Assembly: GCA_902805475.1 (NCBI GenBank)
Contig: CADCSX010000010.1
Coordinates: forward strand, 1-64,000
Length of the DNA: 64,000 nt
Origin: Entonaema liquescens
Lineage: Eukaryota; Ascomycota; Sordariomycetes; Xylariales; Xylariaceae
Reading direction: 5' to 3'
Each line of letters starts with the position of its first letter. The first letter of the stretch is position 1. A model generated the notes under the pieces. That model saw only the letters and a program-made list of their open reading frames with translations. It made no database searches and was not told the DNA's origin. The position numbers and the translations under genes were made by a program. Shown here piece by piece: positions 42,132 to 55,298 of this stretch.

Positions 42132-42700
42132 TTTTTTATTATATTTTCTTTATTTTTTATTATATTTTCTTTTTTTTTTTATATTTTTTTATTTTTTTAT
42201 TATATTTTTTTACCTTTTTAAATAATTAATAAAATAATATTTAATTAAATTTAAATTTTAATATTATAAATTTATTATAAAAAATTTAAATTAATTAATT
42301 AAATTAAAAAATTATATATTATTTTAATTTAAAATTTTATTTTAATTATAATTATAATAATAAATTTAATAAAAATATAAAAAAATTTAATTATTTAAAT
42401 TAACAATTTTATAATTTATAAAAAATAATAAATTAAAAAAACTAAAATAACTTAAATATTTTAAATAAAAATTTCGTTTTTAAAGATTAAAATAATAATT
42501 TAATTAAATATTTTGAAAAATATAACAAATTTATTAAATAATAAAAAAAAAAAAAAAATTAAATAATTAAATTAATTAAATAATAAACGTTAATTTTAAA
42601 AATTCCAATAAAAAATATTAAATAAAAATACTATAATTTAAAATTTTAAAAAAATATAAAAATATATTTAAAAAACTTTTTTTTTTAAAAAAAAGAATAA

Positions 42701-42846
42701 TATTAAATTATATTTAATATATATTTATAAAATTAAAATTTAATATAAAATTTAATTTATAATTATTAATTAAAATTTAATAAATCTTTAATTTATTAAA
42801 TTTTAAGAAAATCAATTTTAATTTCATTTTATAAAACTATTTTATA
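42701..42846 (+). repeat. 3' LTR of family A long copy
   Basis: 146 bp, the same length as both LTRs of the 2,598-3,631 element, and heavily C-to-T mutated. Confidence 0.75.
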
Positions 42847-43026
42847 AAAATCAATTATATTTAAAAAAAAATTATTAATAAAAAAATTATTTAAAAAAAA
42901 TATAATTATATAAAAAATAAATTAATATATTATATTAATATAAAACATTATTTTTAAATAATTAATTAAAAAATTAAAATTTATAATATTTATTAATTAA
43001 AAATGTAAAATAATGTTTTATAAAAA

Positions 43027-43172
43027 TGTTAAGCGTAATTTAACATATATTTGTAAGATTAAAGTTTAATGTAAAGTTTAATGTATAGTTATTAATTAAA
43101 ATTTAACAGATCAAAAATCTGCTAAATTTTAAAAAAATTAACTTTAATTTCATTTTGCAAAACTGTTTTACA
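43027..43172 (+). mobile_element. Solo LTR, family A, well preserved
   Basis: 146 bp beginning TGTTAAGCGTAATTTAACA and ending TTTTACA, the least mutated LTR of the family. Flanked by AAAAA on both sides (43,022-43,026 and 43,173-43,177); the duplication is low-complexity, so weaker alone, but length and ends are exact. Confidence 0.75.
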
Positions 43173-43284
43173 AAAAATTAAATAATATATATATAAAAAT
43201 TAATTATATGTATTTTTAATAAATGGAAAATAATTTATAAAGTAATAATAATAATAAAAATATTGTTTTTTTTTTATAAAAAGT

Positions 43285-44135
43285 AATTATTAAAAAAAAT
43301 TAAAATTAATTTATTTTATTTAATTATTAATTTAAATAATTTATTTATATAATTTATAAAAAACTTTATTTTTTATTATTTTTAATAAAATAATTTCAAT
43401 ATAAAAAAATTTTCTATTAAATAAAACATTATTATTTTAATTATAATTTATATTTTAAATTATAATTTTATTTATTATATAAAAAATTAAAAAAGTTTTT
43501 TTTTATATAAATATTAAAAAAACTTTATTTTAAAAGTTTTTTAATTAATAATAATTTAATTAAAAAATTATAATATAATATTTAAAATTTATAATTTAAT
43601 TAAAAAAAAAATTTATAATTAAAAAAATTTATAAAATTAATTAATAATATTAATTTTATATATAAATAAAAATAACATTAATTTAATATTAAAAAACGTA
43701 TTAAATTAATAATAATTATAATTATTTTATATTAATAAATATTTTTTTTATATATTAATTTATTAATAATAATTTTTAATTTTTAATTAATTTTATTTTT
43801 TAAATTTTTATAATTTTAAAATTTAAAATATACGTATACGACCGTAAATAATTTAATTATTTAAAATAAAAACACGAGATTTTTTTAAATTAAATAATTA
43901 ATTAAAATCGATAAATTTATTTAAATTTAATAACGAAATAAACATTAAAAATACGGTCGCACATTAATAAATTTATATAAAAATACATGTAATATTTATG
44001 CGATTTTTACAAATATAACGTTTTTATATAAAATTATATAATTATTACCGATTTAATACGTTTTTTACTATTAAATTAATGTGATTTATAAATAAAAACA
44101 ATTATAAAATTATAAATTATAAATATAATATAAAA
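43285..44135 (+). repeat. Repeat C copy 5 (deleted), split by MITE D
   Basis: The segment 43,285-43,415 matches 13,630-13,760. From 43,416 to 43,669 the sequence follows the distal part of repeat C with internal gaps. The C sequence resumes at 44,088 after the MITE. Removing the MITE and one TSD copy restores colinearity with copies 2 and 3. Confidence 0.6.
43670..44087. mobile_element. hAT-like MITE family D, RIP-decayed copy
   Basis: 418 bp flanked by the perfect 8-bp duplication ATAAATAA (43,662-43,669 and 44,088-44,095). The left 100 bp and right 140 bp align to the pristine copy at 17,634-18,240. For example, GTGGGGGGCG there reads TTAAAAAACG here (one transversion among RIP changes), and the right end differs by transitions plus one transversion in its last 32 bases. 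The interior is shorter and lacks the TGAC array. It independently confirms the element's ends and its 8-bp duplication. Confidence 0.9.
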
Positions 44136-44219
44136 AAAATTAAATAAAATAATAATAATAATTAATTATTATATTTTATTAATTTAAATTTTTATAAAAA
44201 GAATTTATTAAAAAATTAT

Positions 44220-44344
44220 TATTAAACGTAATTTAACATATATTTATAAAATTAAAGTTTAATTTAAAATTTAATATATAATTATTAATTAAAATTTAAT
44301 AAATTAAACATTTATTAAATTTTATTTTATAAAATTATTTTACA
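44220..44344 (+). mobile_element. Solo LTR, family A (21 bp shorter)
   Basis: Begins TATTAAACG and ends TTTTACA; 125 bp because of an internal deletion. Flanked by the 5-bp duplication ATTAT (44,215-44,219 and 44,345-44,349). Confidence 0.75.
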
Positions 44345-44922
44345 ATTATATATAATAAAAACATTTTAATAATAAAGATATAAATTAATAAAAATTAAAC
44401 ATAATATTTATAAAAATAAAAATATATAAAAAATAATAAAAAAATTAAAATTATAAATTAAAAAAAAACTTTTTTTAAAATTAATAAAAAAAAATTTAAA
44501 TATTAATAATATTAAAAATTTTTTATAATAATATTTTATAATAATATAATTAAATTTAATTTAAAAAATTTAAAAAAATTTTTTATAATTTTAATATTTA
44601 TATTTTAAATTTTAATAAATTATTAATAAAAATTTAAAAATATAAAATATTAATATTTAAATTATTTTTAAATAAAATAATAAAAATATTTATTAATATT
44701 AAATAAAAAAATAATAAATTAATTATTAATATTTATTTTAAAAAAAATTGAAGTTTATAAAAATAAATAATATAATAATATTAAAAAATTTATTTAAATA
44801 AATAAAAAAATTATTTTAAATAAAAAACGAAAAATAATAATAATATTTTTTTAATAATAAAAAAAAATTATAAATATTATTCGTCACTTATTAATTAAAT
44901 AAACCCATATTTAATTACTTTA

Positions 44923-45111
44923 TATTACAAAACTAAAAAGTTGTTAAAAAAAAAATAATATTTTAAAGAATTTAAAACATTAAAAACTTTACAATATATT
45001 ATAAAGCTTTATATATATAAAGTTAAGTTTTAACTTAAGTATTAAGTTAAATAAATGATTGGTTTTATTAATCATTTATATGATTTTTGATTGTAATTTT
45101 TAATTATAATA
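44923..45111. repeat. Left LTR of family G
   Basis: 189 bp, about 85-90 percent like the right LTR by eye, with differences mainly C/T and G/A. Confidence 0.75.
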
Positions 45112-48100
45112 ATATTTTCTTTTTAAAAAAATATTTGTTTTAAATGTTTAAATTAACTTTTTAAATAATTTAATTATAATTTTTCTTATATTTCGTATCT
45201 TTTTTCGTTTAATATTTTTCAATTAATAAATTATTAAAACTTTAATTTAATTGGGTTTTTTAAATAAAAATCTCGTAGTTAATTTTCATTTTTAATCATA
45301 TAATTTTTTCAATTTTATATAAACTTATGAAATATCTATTATATTAAATAATTTAATATTTTTTTCAATTATTATAAAAGTTTTATATTTAAGATTTTTT
45401 TGAAAAACCACTTTAAATAATTATTTTTTATTTTATTATTTCGTATTAAAGTTTTTTTATTTTTATATTGTTTTTTAATTTAATTATTAATTTCTTTTTA
45501 TTTTAATAAAAGATTATTTAATGCCTTAGTTAAAAATAACGTATAAAAAATTAAAAATATTTTTATATTTTTTAATAATTTTAATAAATAAACGTTATTA
45601 TAAATTTTTAAAATTTTGTAAAAGCCGCAACATTTGTTATTTAATTTTTAAACGGGTTTTTTTATTTTAATATTGCAAATATTAAGAAATATACAATTAT
45701 TAAATTTATATTTTAAATAATTTATTTTTTTTTATTAACATAATAAATTTAATGTTATTATATTTTAATAATAAATTTTTTAAAAAATTCAATAATTCGT
45801 TTTATATAAACCGTTAATATATTAATAAAAAAGTACTTTTGTTATTATTAAACGGTTATTTCTAATGGTATTAATTTGGTTAATTTAATGTTTAAGTAAA
45901 AATAAAATTTATAATTAAAAAAAAAAAAGTTATGTTTATAAATTTTAAAATTAAATTGTTTATTGTAAATTTTGCGAAAAGTAATTAGTTTTTTTAATCG
46001 TTTTATAAAAAAATTACATAATATCGGAGGTAAGTTTTTATTAAAATATTGGAATTTTTTAATTGTTTATTAATTTAAAAATGAAAAATTAAAAATAAAG
46101 TTAAGGTAATTTTTAATTATTGATTTAATTGGGTTTAAAAAACGGAAATAAATTAAGTGCCACGATTATTAATAATAATTATAGATATTTTATATAAACT
46201 TTATATGTAATAAATAAAAACGTTTATTAACGTTTTTATTTTGAAAAATATAGTTAAAATAAAATGTTACATTTTCGTGAGTTGGTTAATGATAACGAAA
46301 ATATATTTATACATGGATTTATATTTTTTATAATTAAGTAAAAATATTATATAATTGATATTTATATTTTTTTATAATAAAAATGGGATTTTTAACGATT
46401 AAAATAACTTTTAAAATATATTTTTAAATAATTTAAAGCGGATATATTTATAATAATATTATATATATTAAGTTATATTTTTGTGAAATTTAAGCTAAAT
46501 ATAAAATCGAGTAATTAAATTTAATGTTTTCGTTTTTTTTAAATAATTTATTAATATTAAATTGTAATTTCTTTATAAAATAAATATATAGTTTTTATAA
46601 TAAATTTTCCTTTATATTAATTTATATTTGGTAAATAAAAATTATCGTAATTTACCGCATAAGTTTTTAAATTAAGATTTTTTTCGTTAAGTTTTTTAAA
46701 GTAGTAATTATTTAAAAAATTAAAAGAAATTTCGCGTACGCGTTATTTATTAATGTGTTTATAAATATATTTATATTTAATTAATATAATAAAATTTTTT
46801 TATTAAATTTGTATTAATTAAATTTATTTAAAATTTTTTATTTATATGGTTTTTTATAAAAATTGTGTAATATTTATTGTTAAATCGTTTATTATGCGCG
46901 GAGTTGAGTTTAATATTAAGTAAACGGTTTAATATATTAAATTTATTTATTTTAAATTTTAATTAGTAAATGATTTGGAAATTAAAACGGTTAAAAAATT
47001 TGGTTTATTTTATTTATTATACGTTAAATTATTTAGTGCTTATAAAATATTATAAGTTTTTATAATTTAAAAAAACATTAAATTTTTTTAATTTTTTTAA
47101 TTTAAATTATTATTTTTTTAAAGTTTTAATAATAGTTAAAAGTTCTTTATGATAGATTTTATAATTATATTTTTAAAGGAAATATTTTATTGAAAAATAC
47201 GCCATTAAATGCCATTTTTTATCGTCGCTTTTTTATAAAAAAATATTTCCGTAAGTTTAATTTAAAACGTTTATTTCCATTATGGTTTTTTATTTAAGAT
47301 TATAATAAATAAAAATAAAATTAATAAAAAAAATATTTTTAAATGTTTTAAATGTTTTTTAAGTTTTTTTATTAATTTTCCAATCTTAATTACGGTTTTT
47401 TTTTTATTATTTTTGTTAAAAGTTTTATAATTTTAAAATATTTTTTAATAAAATGTTTATAAAAATTTGTAAATTTAAAGAAATTTTTGAGTTTTTTTAT
47501 AATTTTAAGGTGTTTTTAATCGAGAATTAATTATATTTTTTTAAGATTTATTTCGATATTATTTATTATAATAATTATACTTAAATATTTAATTTTAATG
47601 GTAAAAGATTTATATTTATTAATATTTATTTAAAGGCTAATATTTTGAAAGTATTTAAAGATTTTTAATATATATTAAATGTATTTTCTTTTGGTTTTAA
47701 AAAATATAATAATATTGTTTATGTAAATAAAATAATTTTTATTTAATAAATCTTATAAAAATTTATTAATATATCCTTAAAAATAAATTAATATATTAAT
47801 AAAATTAAATAGTATAATTTTATATTTAAAAAGTTTTTATTTTATAATAAAAGTTATTTTCCATTTATTTTTTTTTTAATTTAGATTTTATTAAAAATGG
47901 TTATAATATTTATTTTAAAAGAATATTTAATGTTTTACATTTTTTTAAAGGTTTTTTATATTTATAAAATAAAGAATTAATTTTTAATAGTTTTATTATT
48001 TAATTATTGATAGTTTATATATATGCGGATTTTGTTTTTTGGTTTTTTAATTAATAATATGCGAAAAGTAATAAAAAAGTTAAATTATTGGATTTATCTT

Positions 48101-51100
48101 TTTATTAAAATGGTTTTATATATATTTATGAATTATTTAAAGTTTTTTACTATTATAAAAACGGGATTTATAATAAAAGAAATTTATATTAAATTTAAAG
48201 TTAATTTTAATATTATAAATATAATATAAAACTAATTTATTAATGTTTTTTTTTATAAAAACGTTTATTATTTTATAAAATTTTTAAAGTATTTTCTTAA
48301 ATAATTCCTTTTTAATATATTTTAATTTATTTTATATAAATTTGTTAATATTACAATTTGTCATTTTATTTAATGTTAATATTATATAATAATTATTTAT
48401 AAAATTATATAATTTAAAATTAATTTATGTTTTAATTTTTTTTATATTTATAATTTTTATTAATATAGTTTTATATAATTCATTTGATATTTTATTTTAA
48501 TTTATTTTAACAAAATTTTTCATTAATTTTTCCAATATAATTTAAATTATTTTAATATTTTTTTAACAATAATAAATTACCATATTAACCGTAAAAAAAA
48601 TACAAATTTAAAATTCTTTTTCAACGTTTTATTCGTTAAATAAAAAAATCTTAATTTGTTTATTAATAAAGTTTCTTTATTAAACGTAAAGCTATTTAAA
48701 GCAACGTGATTTTATAATTTTAATAATAAAAAAAAGCAAAAAATAAATTTTTTTTTTTTATAACGTTTTATAAATTAAAATATAATTTTACTTATAATTA
48801 TAACGTTAAAATCGCGGGTATATTTTTTAATATATTTTCGATTATATTTAAAAATATATTTACAAATTTTATAAAAATACTTATAATAATTTATTTAATA
48901 ATTTTATTTATATTTATATAAAATTATATAATGGGTTTTAAAATTAAATTAAGTAAAGGAAGTTTTAATTAAATTAAAATGTTTTACATTTATAATAAAT
49001 ATTCCGTTAATAAATAATAAATTATATAAAATAATAAATTAAATAAAATAATGTTCGTAATTTAATTAATTTTTAAATTATATTTTTATAATTATAATAT
49101 ACTAAAAATTATATTAATATTTAAGTAAGTTAAATATAAAAATATAAGTTTTATATAATTTTTTATAATAATAATAATTAAAGCGACTTATATAATAAAT
49201 CCGGCGTTAATTAATTAATTGTTTTTTAAAAAAAATATTTTTAATTTAAGTAAATTTAAAATTTTTTATTTTAATTTATGTATTTTTTATTTGTTCATAA
49301 AATCTTTTTTAATGTATTTCGAGTTTATTAATGTAATATATTATAAAGTGTATTTATTTAATATTATTTAAGTTTTTAATAATAATGAAAATTTATAATT
49401 ATTTATTTTTAAAATATTAATAATTAAAATATTTGGTTTTATTATAAATAAGGTTTTAAGTTTTTTATTATAATTTTAGTGAAAAGTTATGTTTTTCCCG
49501 ATTTTTTTGATTATTTAATGTTAAAAAAGGGAATGTAAAAAATTTTAATAAAAGTTAAAAATTAATTTAAAAAAGTAAGATTGTTTTAATTAAATTAATA
49601 ATATTAAAGAGAAGTTAATTTTAGTTTTAATATAAGGATTAATATAAATATTACTAAGTGTAAAATTAAGATTAATATTATTAAAAGTAATATTATTTAT
49701 TAATATAATTATGTTTTTTATTTATATTTGTTTTTAACGTATTTTTGTGTTTTTTTTCATAATTATATTTTTAGTTTTTACCTTAATTAATAAGATTAAA
49801 TTTAAAGCTTATATAATTTAAGTTTTTATTTTCTTTTTTCTTTAAACATTTTTTTACGTAATAATTAAAAATATTATAATAAAGATAATTTTTTATTTCG
49901 TAATATTTTTATTTCTTAATTTCGGGTAATTTAATTTTCATTACGTTAAAATTTATAAGATTTTTTCTTAATTAATTGGAAATTTATAATTATATTATAT
50001 AATTTTAATTAATTTATCTAAACATTAAAAATTAATTTTAAAGTTTTTTTCATATTTTATAAATAATTATATTTTTTTATAAATTAAAAAATAAAATAAT
50101 TTATTTTCCGTAATTATTAATATTAAATAATAAAACTTAAACTTGTATTAACTTAATTAATTTATTGTTAATTTTTTATTAAAATATTAACATTTTAATA
50201 ATGTTATTATATTCGAATTTAATAATAATAATAATAATAAATTTTAAATAAAATTTTAAAAATAAAATATTCTTTATAAATAATTATTATAAAATAGTTT
50301 CATTTACAATTTAAACATTTAATAAATTAAAAAAAAATATAAAATTTATATAAAAATTCGTTTAAAGTTTTTTATTTTTAATTTTTAAATTATAATTGTT
50401 TTTTATACATTTTATGATTAGATAAGCGATTGTTGTTATTTTTTTATTTAAAAATATTATAATATAAATTATTTTATTTATTTTTCTAAAAAAGAATCGT
50501 TCGTTAAAACGTATTTTAATTTTTAAAATATAAAATTAAGTTAAGTAATTTGTTTATTTTTTAACTAAGTTATTAATAACGGAAAAAATTTATAAATTAA
50601 AAGTTAATGGTTTTAAAAATTTAAAAGTATTAAAAGTATTAATATTTATAAAATTAATAATTTTGGTAATTAAGTTATTTTAAAAGTTAATATTTTTTTA
50701 AATAATATTATTTATTTTTTTATTTGTAATTATTAATTAAGTGGTAATTTCGTTAAATTAATAATTTTTATAAATAATTTATTTATTAAAATCGATTATA
50801 ATTTAATTTAATTATTTAAAAAAATTGTTAATATTAAAATATATTTTCGAATTAGTTTTATATATTAAGTTTCCGAAATATTAAATAATTAATTTACTTT
50901 TATTAATTATTTAGCGGATTGTTGTAATAAATATAAAATATTAATTAACAAAATTAATAATATTTTTATTACTTTATTAAATATTATTTATTAATAATAT
51001 AAAGTTAAGATTTATAATTAAAAATTAAATTTAAGAAAGTAATTGATTTTTTATTAATAAGAATAATTTTAATAAATTATAAATTTAAAAATGGTAATTT

Positions 51101-51348
51101 TAAGAAAATATAGTTTTGGTTATTTTTTAACGGAAAATAAAATATTTAATTATTTAAATAAATAAAGAATTTGCTTTATATTAAAAAGGTTTTTCAAGTA
51201 ATAAGAAAATTTTAATTTAATTTAATTTTAAAGTTTTTTTTATATATATTTTATATTTAAGTTTATTTAAAGTTTTTTTATTTGTTTTTAAATAATAAAA
51301 TATATTTAATAAATAATGTTTATATTTAAAATAAAGAAAATATTATAT

Positions 51349-51536
51349 TATTATAAAATTAAAAAATCATTAAAAAAAAATAATATTTTAAAGAACTTAA
51401 AATATTAAAAACTTTATAATATATTATAAAACTTTATATATATAAAGTTAAATTTTAATTTAAATATTAAGTTAAGTAAATAATTAGTTTTATTAATCAT
51501 TTATATGATTTTTAACCGTGATTTTTAACCATGACA
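51349..51536. repeat. Right LTR of family G
   Basis: 188 bp; one A shorter in an A run than the left LTR. Its end keeps the unmutated ATGACA. Confidence 0.75.
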
Positions 51537-53908
51537 TTTCATTTATATTAAAAATTACTTATTTTAAATATATTATAATTAATTAACTTTAAAGATATTT
51601 AAAAGTTACTTAATTAACGTAATATTTCGAAAACAATTTATTAAATAATATTATTTTTAAAAAAAAAATATAAAATTTTAATAATATTATCGTATATTAA
51701 AATATTAATAAAATTAAATATATAATCTTGTAAATTAACCATTTATTTAATATTAAATTTTTTAATTAAAATATATAATACTTTTTTATTATATTAAAAA
51801 AAACGTTATTAACATTTTATTTAACGTTATTAATAATAATATTTTTATTAAAAAACTTTTCGAAAAATATAATATTTTTCGCAATACGATTAATTATTAT
51901 TTAATTAATAGTTAAATATTTACTAATTTAATACGATTTCTTTAACTTATAAAAAACTAGGAAATACATTTATTTATTTAAATTTTTCGTTAAAAATTTT
52001 TTAAATACTTTTTTAATTATTTAATTATAAAATATATCGCGTTTAAATACGTAAAAATCAATAATTAAATTAACATAATTAATAAAAATTAAATTAAAAA
52101 TTTTATATAATAAAATTTAACAATTAAAATTAAAATAAATCGTTACGTTAAAATTAAATAATTTAATAATTTTAATTTTAAAACCGTTATTTAATATTTT
52201 AATATTAAAAAAAAATCATTATAATAATATATTACTTTATTTAACGTATAATATAGATAAAAAAAAACTTATAATTAGTTATAATACGTACTTAACTTTA
52301 ATATTTTTTTTTAAAAAAAATAATTTTATTAATTAAAATAATTAAAACTTAATAATCTAATTTTAAAAAATTTAAAAATTAAAAAAACGTTTATAAAAAA
52401 CCTTTAAAATAAATCTTAAACGTCATTTATTAAATATATTAATACAACCAACGTTACATTAAATCTTAATATTATTTTTAAAAATAAAAATTTACAAATT
52501 TCTTAATTTAAAAAAAAATAAAAAAAATTATAATTTGGCAATTTACTTATATTAAAAAAAGTTAAATTAACAATTATATCGTTATAAAATAATTATAAAA
52601 CATATTTATATTATAAATAAATAAACCATTTAACCATAATAAATTACGGCATTTATTAATATTAAATAATTATAAAAATTATATATTCGTAAATTTATTT
52701 AATTATTTATTTTTAAATATTTTTCTCGTATTTTTACCATTTTTTATTATTTTTTAATTAATTAATGTAATTAACTTAATTGTTTAAAAATAAATTTATA
52801 ACCATATATTATTTTAATAATATCGTATTATATTTTTTCCCAACTTATATTTTTTATAATTTTTAACTTTTAAATAATAAATTTTTTAACGTTATTAAAT
52901 TAATTTATTATAAAATTTTAAATTTATTAAATAACGTTATTAACTTATCGTTTATTAATAAAATTAAATTTATTAAATATTATAATACGGTTAAATAAGA
53001 AAAATTAATTTAAAAAAATATTAAAGTAAATTTTAAAATTATTAAAAATTAATTTATTAATAAGTTTAAAGTTTTAATATATTTTAAAATTTAAAAAAAT
53101 TAATTTAATAACAATATAATAATTAAAATTAAAGTTAAAATTAAAAATAAAATTAATAATGTTTATTAATTAACTTAACAATTTTAATCGTTTAATATTT
53201 TACATTAAATAATTAAATTAAATTTTAATAAAATTTTATTAATAAAACAAATTATAAAATTTATATTTAAAACTTTTATTATTATTAAATTTAAAATAGC
53301 TTTAAAAGATTTTCGTATATAATTATTAAAACGTTAATTAAAAATAATTAAATTAAAATAACATTAAAAAATCTTCAATTTTAATAAAAAGTTTATTAAA
53401 ATTAATGAAATAAATGGCGAAATTAATAATATAGTTTTTATAAACATTAAAATAATTATAAACAATAAAATAATAATAATTAATAAAAATATAAATAAAG
53501 ATATAAATAAAGATATAAATAAAAATAAAAATTATAAAAATTAAATAATTTTATTATTTATTAAAATGCGTTTTAAAAAAATTATAAAATTATTAATTAA
53601 ATATTAAAATTAATTAATTTAAATACTTTAAATTAATATTATTTATACATTTTTTATAATTTATTTTAATTATTTACATTTATTTAAATATATTAACTTT
53701 TAATGTAAAAAAAAATAATTAAAATAAGTTTATTTAATTAATAAATAATAAATAATAATTACATTTTTATAATTTTTAATATATTTTAATTATATATATA
53801 AATTATTTATTTTTTATATTTAATAAAATCATTTTTGATTTATATTATTTTTTAATTTTTAAATAATTACAATTTTAATCACATTAAATAATAAATTATA
53901 TTTGTTTC
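51537..53908. other. AT-rich decayed sequence up to the compositional border
   Basis: 2.4 kb of decayed DNA in which the plus strand keeps C and loses G, the reverse of the neighbouring family G interior. Short repeats of AAAGATATAAATA occur at about 53,500. No ORF. The change to normal composition happens within about 20 bp at 53,909-53,925, at the 3' end of the first transporter gene. Confidence 0.55.
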
Positions 53909-55298
53909 TTAAAATAAACTAATTCGTCTATAAGCATCCCACAAGCCGATGATGAATGCCGCCAGCCTTGATGACGTTATTGTTAGTATGATTAGTCCAG
54001 CGTGGTGGCCCGGCCCAAAATGTCCACGAGCAATTGGACCAGTCAGCAATACTATACTGAATGGTCCTACAAGGATATTTCCTATCCCCGGAGAAAAACA
54101 AAGATAGCATATAGTGCGAAAACAGCCGACGGGTCATTATCGACCGCTTGGCTCATGGCCACACGCAAAGTGCTGAACCCGAATCCGAAAAATCCATCTA
54201 TAAGACTGTAGACGGCGAGCAGGATAATGGATGTACCCATTCCCCAAGCAGCCAACGAAGCGGCGGCGGCGGTGACGCAGCATACAACAGAAAGTAAAGC
54301 AACTGACAGTTTCTTGTCTGACATGTAATCAAAAGCGAGCTGTCCAAGAACCTGCGTGGCGGACATAACAGCCAAGAGAAGAGCGGCGTTGGTGGAAGAT
54401 TTGTCGATTGATTTTGCGTACGACGGTAAAAAGACGATAGGTAAGAAAAATCTGAGCCCCTGAATAAATATTGGGGACCCGTAGATCCAGAAAAGCGGTC
54501 GCTTCAAGAATGCCCAGTTGATCTTTGCTAGGCTAACATGTTCAAACGCTGGGAGGCGGCACTTAAATAGGGGGATTAGCGGAGCTGTGAGGACAAGTAA
54601 CGCGATTGCACAGGCTCGCAGCGTCGTTCGATACCTGTAATTCCGCAGCAAAAGGTCTATAATCGAAGGCATAAAAGTCCCGGTGACACCCGACGATGCT
54701 GAGATCAGGCCAAATGCCACGCCCTTTCGAACAACCCACCATTCGTTGAGCATACTGATGATGGGATATGTAAGGGTTACGAATCCTAAACCGTACAGAA
54801 AGCCTTGAGTACCAATTAGACCATTGACCGAACTCGTGAAAGATGCAGCCATTAGACCTAAGATACAGAGCGGCCAGCCGGCTAAGATTTGATGTCGTCG
54901 ATATTTCAAGTACTTTTTCGTGAGGAGGGCGGAGAAGGGAGCTCCAAGATAGTAAAGACCTTGTGCCAAAGTACTAATCAGAGGGATATTGGCTATATCA
55001 CCTTTGAATTCGGGCAGGTCTGAGTAATAGTTCTGGAATACTCCGAAGGACATTGGAAAGCCTGGAATGGAGTTAACCTGGAGTCTTAAGAGCTGGCAGG
55101 GGTCATGAGCAAGAACAACATACCCCAGAAAATGGCTTCGAAAATGATTCCGGCGACGAGAACGGTCCAAGCATCTCGTCCTCTGTCTACGGGTTTTAGT
55201 TCTTGGAATGCTGCCCTTTCCTGGCCTCTATGTGGATCTCTTGGGGAATACAACTCAAACACGCCAGCTTGGACTTCATCATCTGCGTTATCCACCAT
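53909..55298 (-). pseudogene. MCT-like MFS transporter, single frameshift
   Basis: Plasma-membrane transporter of the fungal monocarboxylate-permease-like MFS group. ATG at 55,298. Exon 1 (55,124-55,298) holds the family signature VDRGRDAWTVLVAGIIFEA, and a 62-nt GT-AG intron (55,062-55,123) splices FWG to FPMSFGVFQ, the usual first membrane segment. Exon 2 encodes eleven or so membrane segments, then stops at 54,082 after 384 residues. In the next frame the sequence continues IGNILVGPFSIVLL and runs to a stop at 53,909-53,911, giving the expected last segments. A single missing base in the G run at 54,086-54,089 explains this. It is either a recent pseudogene or a homopolymer sequencing error. 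Its end coincides with the AT-block border. Confidence 0.8.
55062..55123 (-). other. Intron of the MCT-like transporter
   Basis: 62 nt, donor GTATGT, acceptor CAG. Splicing joins TGG-G to GC-TTT and restores the FWGFPMSFG motif. Its presence rules out the second short frame starting at 55,170 as a separate gene. Confidence 0.85.

Larger units (their letters stand above)
39935..42846 (+). mobile_element. LTR element family A, long copy with nested MITE B
   Basis: Aligns to 1-2,157 in two blocks, 39,935-41,312 and about 42,132-42,846, split by MITE B copy 3. It ends in a 146-bp LTR (42,701-42,846) with TATTAA and TTTATA ends, preceded by an A-rich tract with one G. Removing the MITE and one copy of its 8-bp duplication restores exact colinearity with 1,430-1,480. 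No ORF survives; the 5' LTR was not found. Confidence 0.75.
44923..51536. mobile_element. LTR retrotransposon family G, 6.6 kb, RIP-decayed
   Basis: Direct repeats of 189 bp (44,923-45,111) and 188 bp (51,349-51,536) begin TATTA (TGTTAC inferred) and end ATGACA (ATAATA in the left copy). The flanking pentamers are CTTTA and TTTCA, which differ only at C/T positions and fit a single CTTCA duplication mutated independently. The 6.2-kb interior suits gag-pol but has no surviving domain; the longest frame is 68 codons at 48,023-48,229. Orientation is unclear because both LTR-internal junctions carry the same purine-rich GAAAATAT motif in inverted arrangement. The interior keeps G and loses C on the plus strand. 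Confidence 0.75.

Noticed and set aside
48023..48229. 68-codon frame in family G, considered as an integrase remnant (YW plus spaced residues)
   Set aside because: Expected zinc-binding Cys positions are Tyr and Phe codons that RIP would not have produced from TGT/TGC on the G-retaining strand.
55086..55298. Separate 70-residue gene
   Set aside because: It is exon 1 of the MCT-like transporter reading into its intron.
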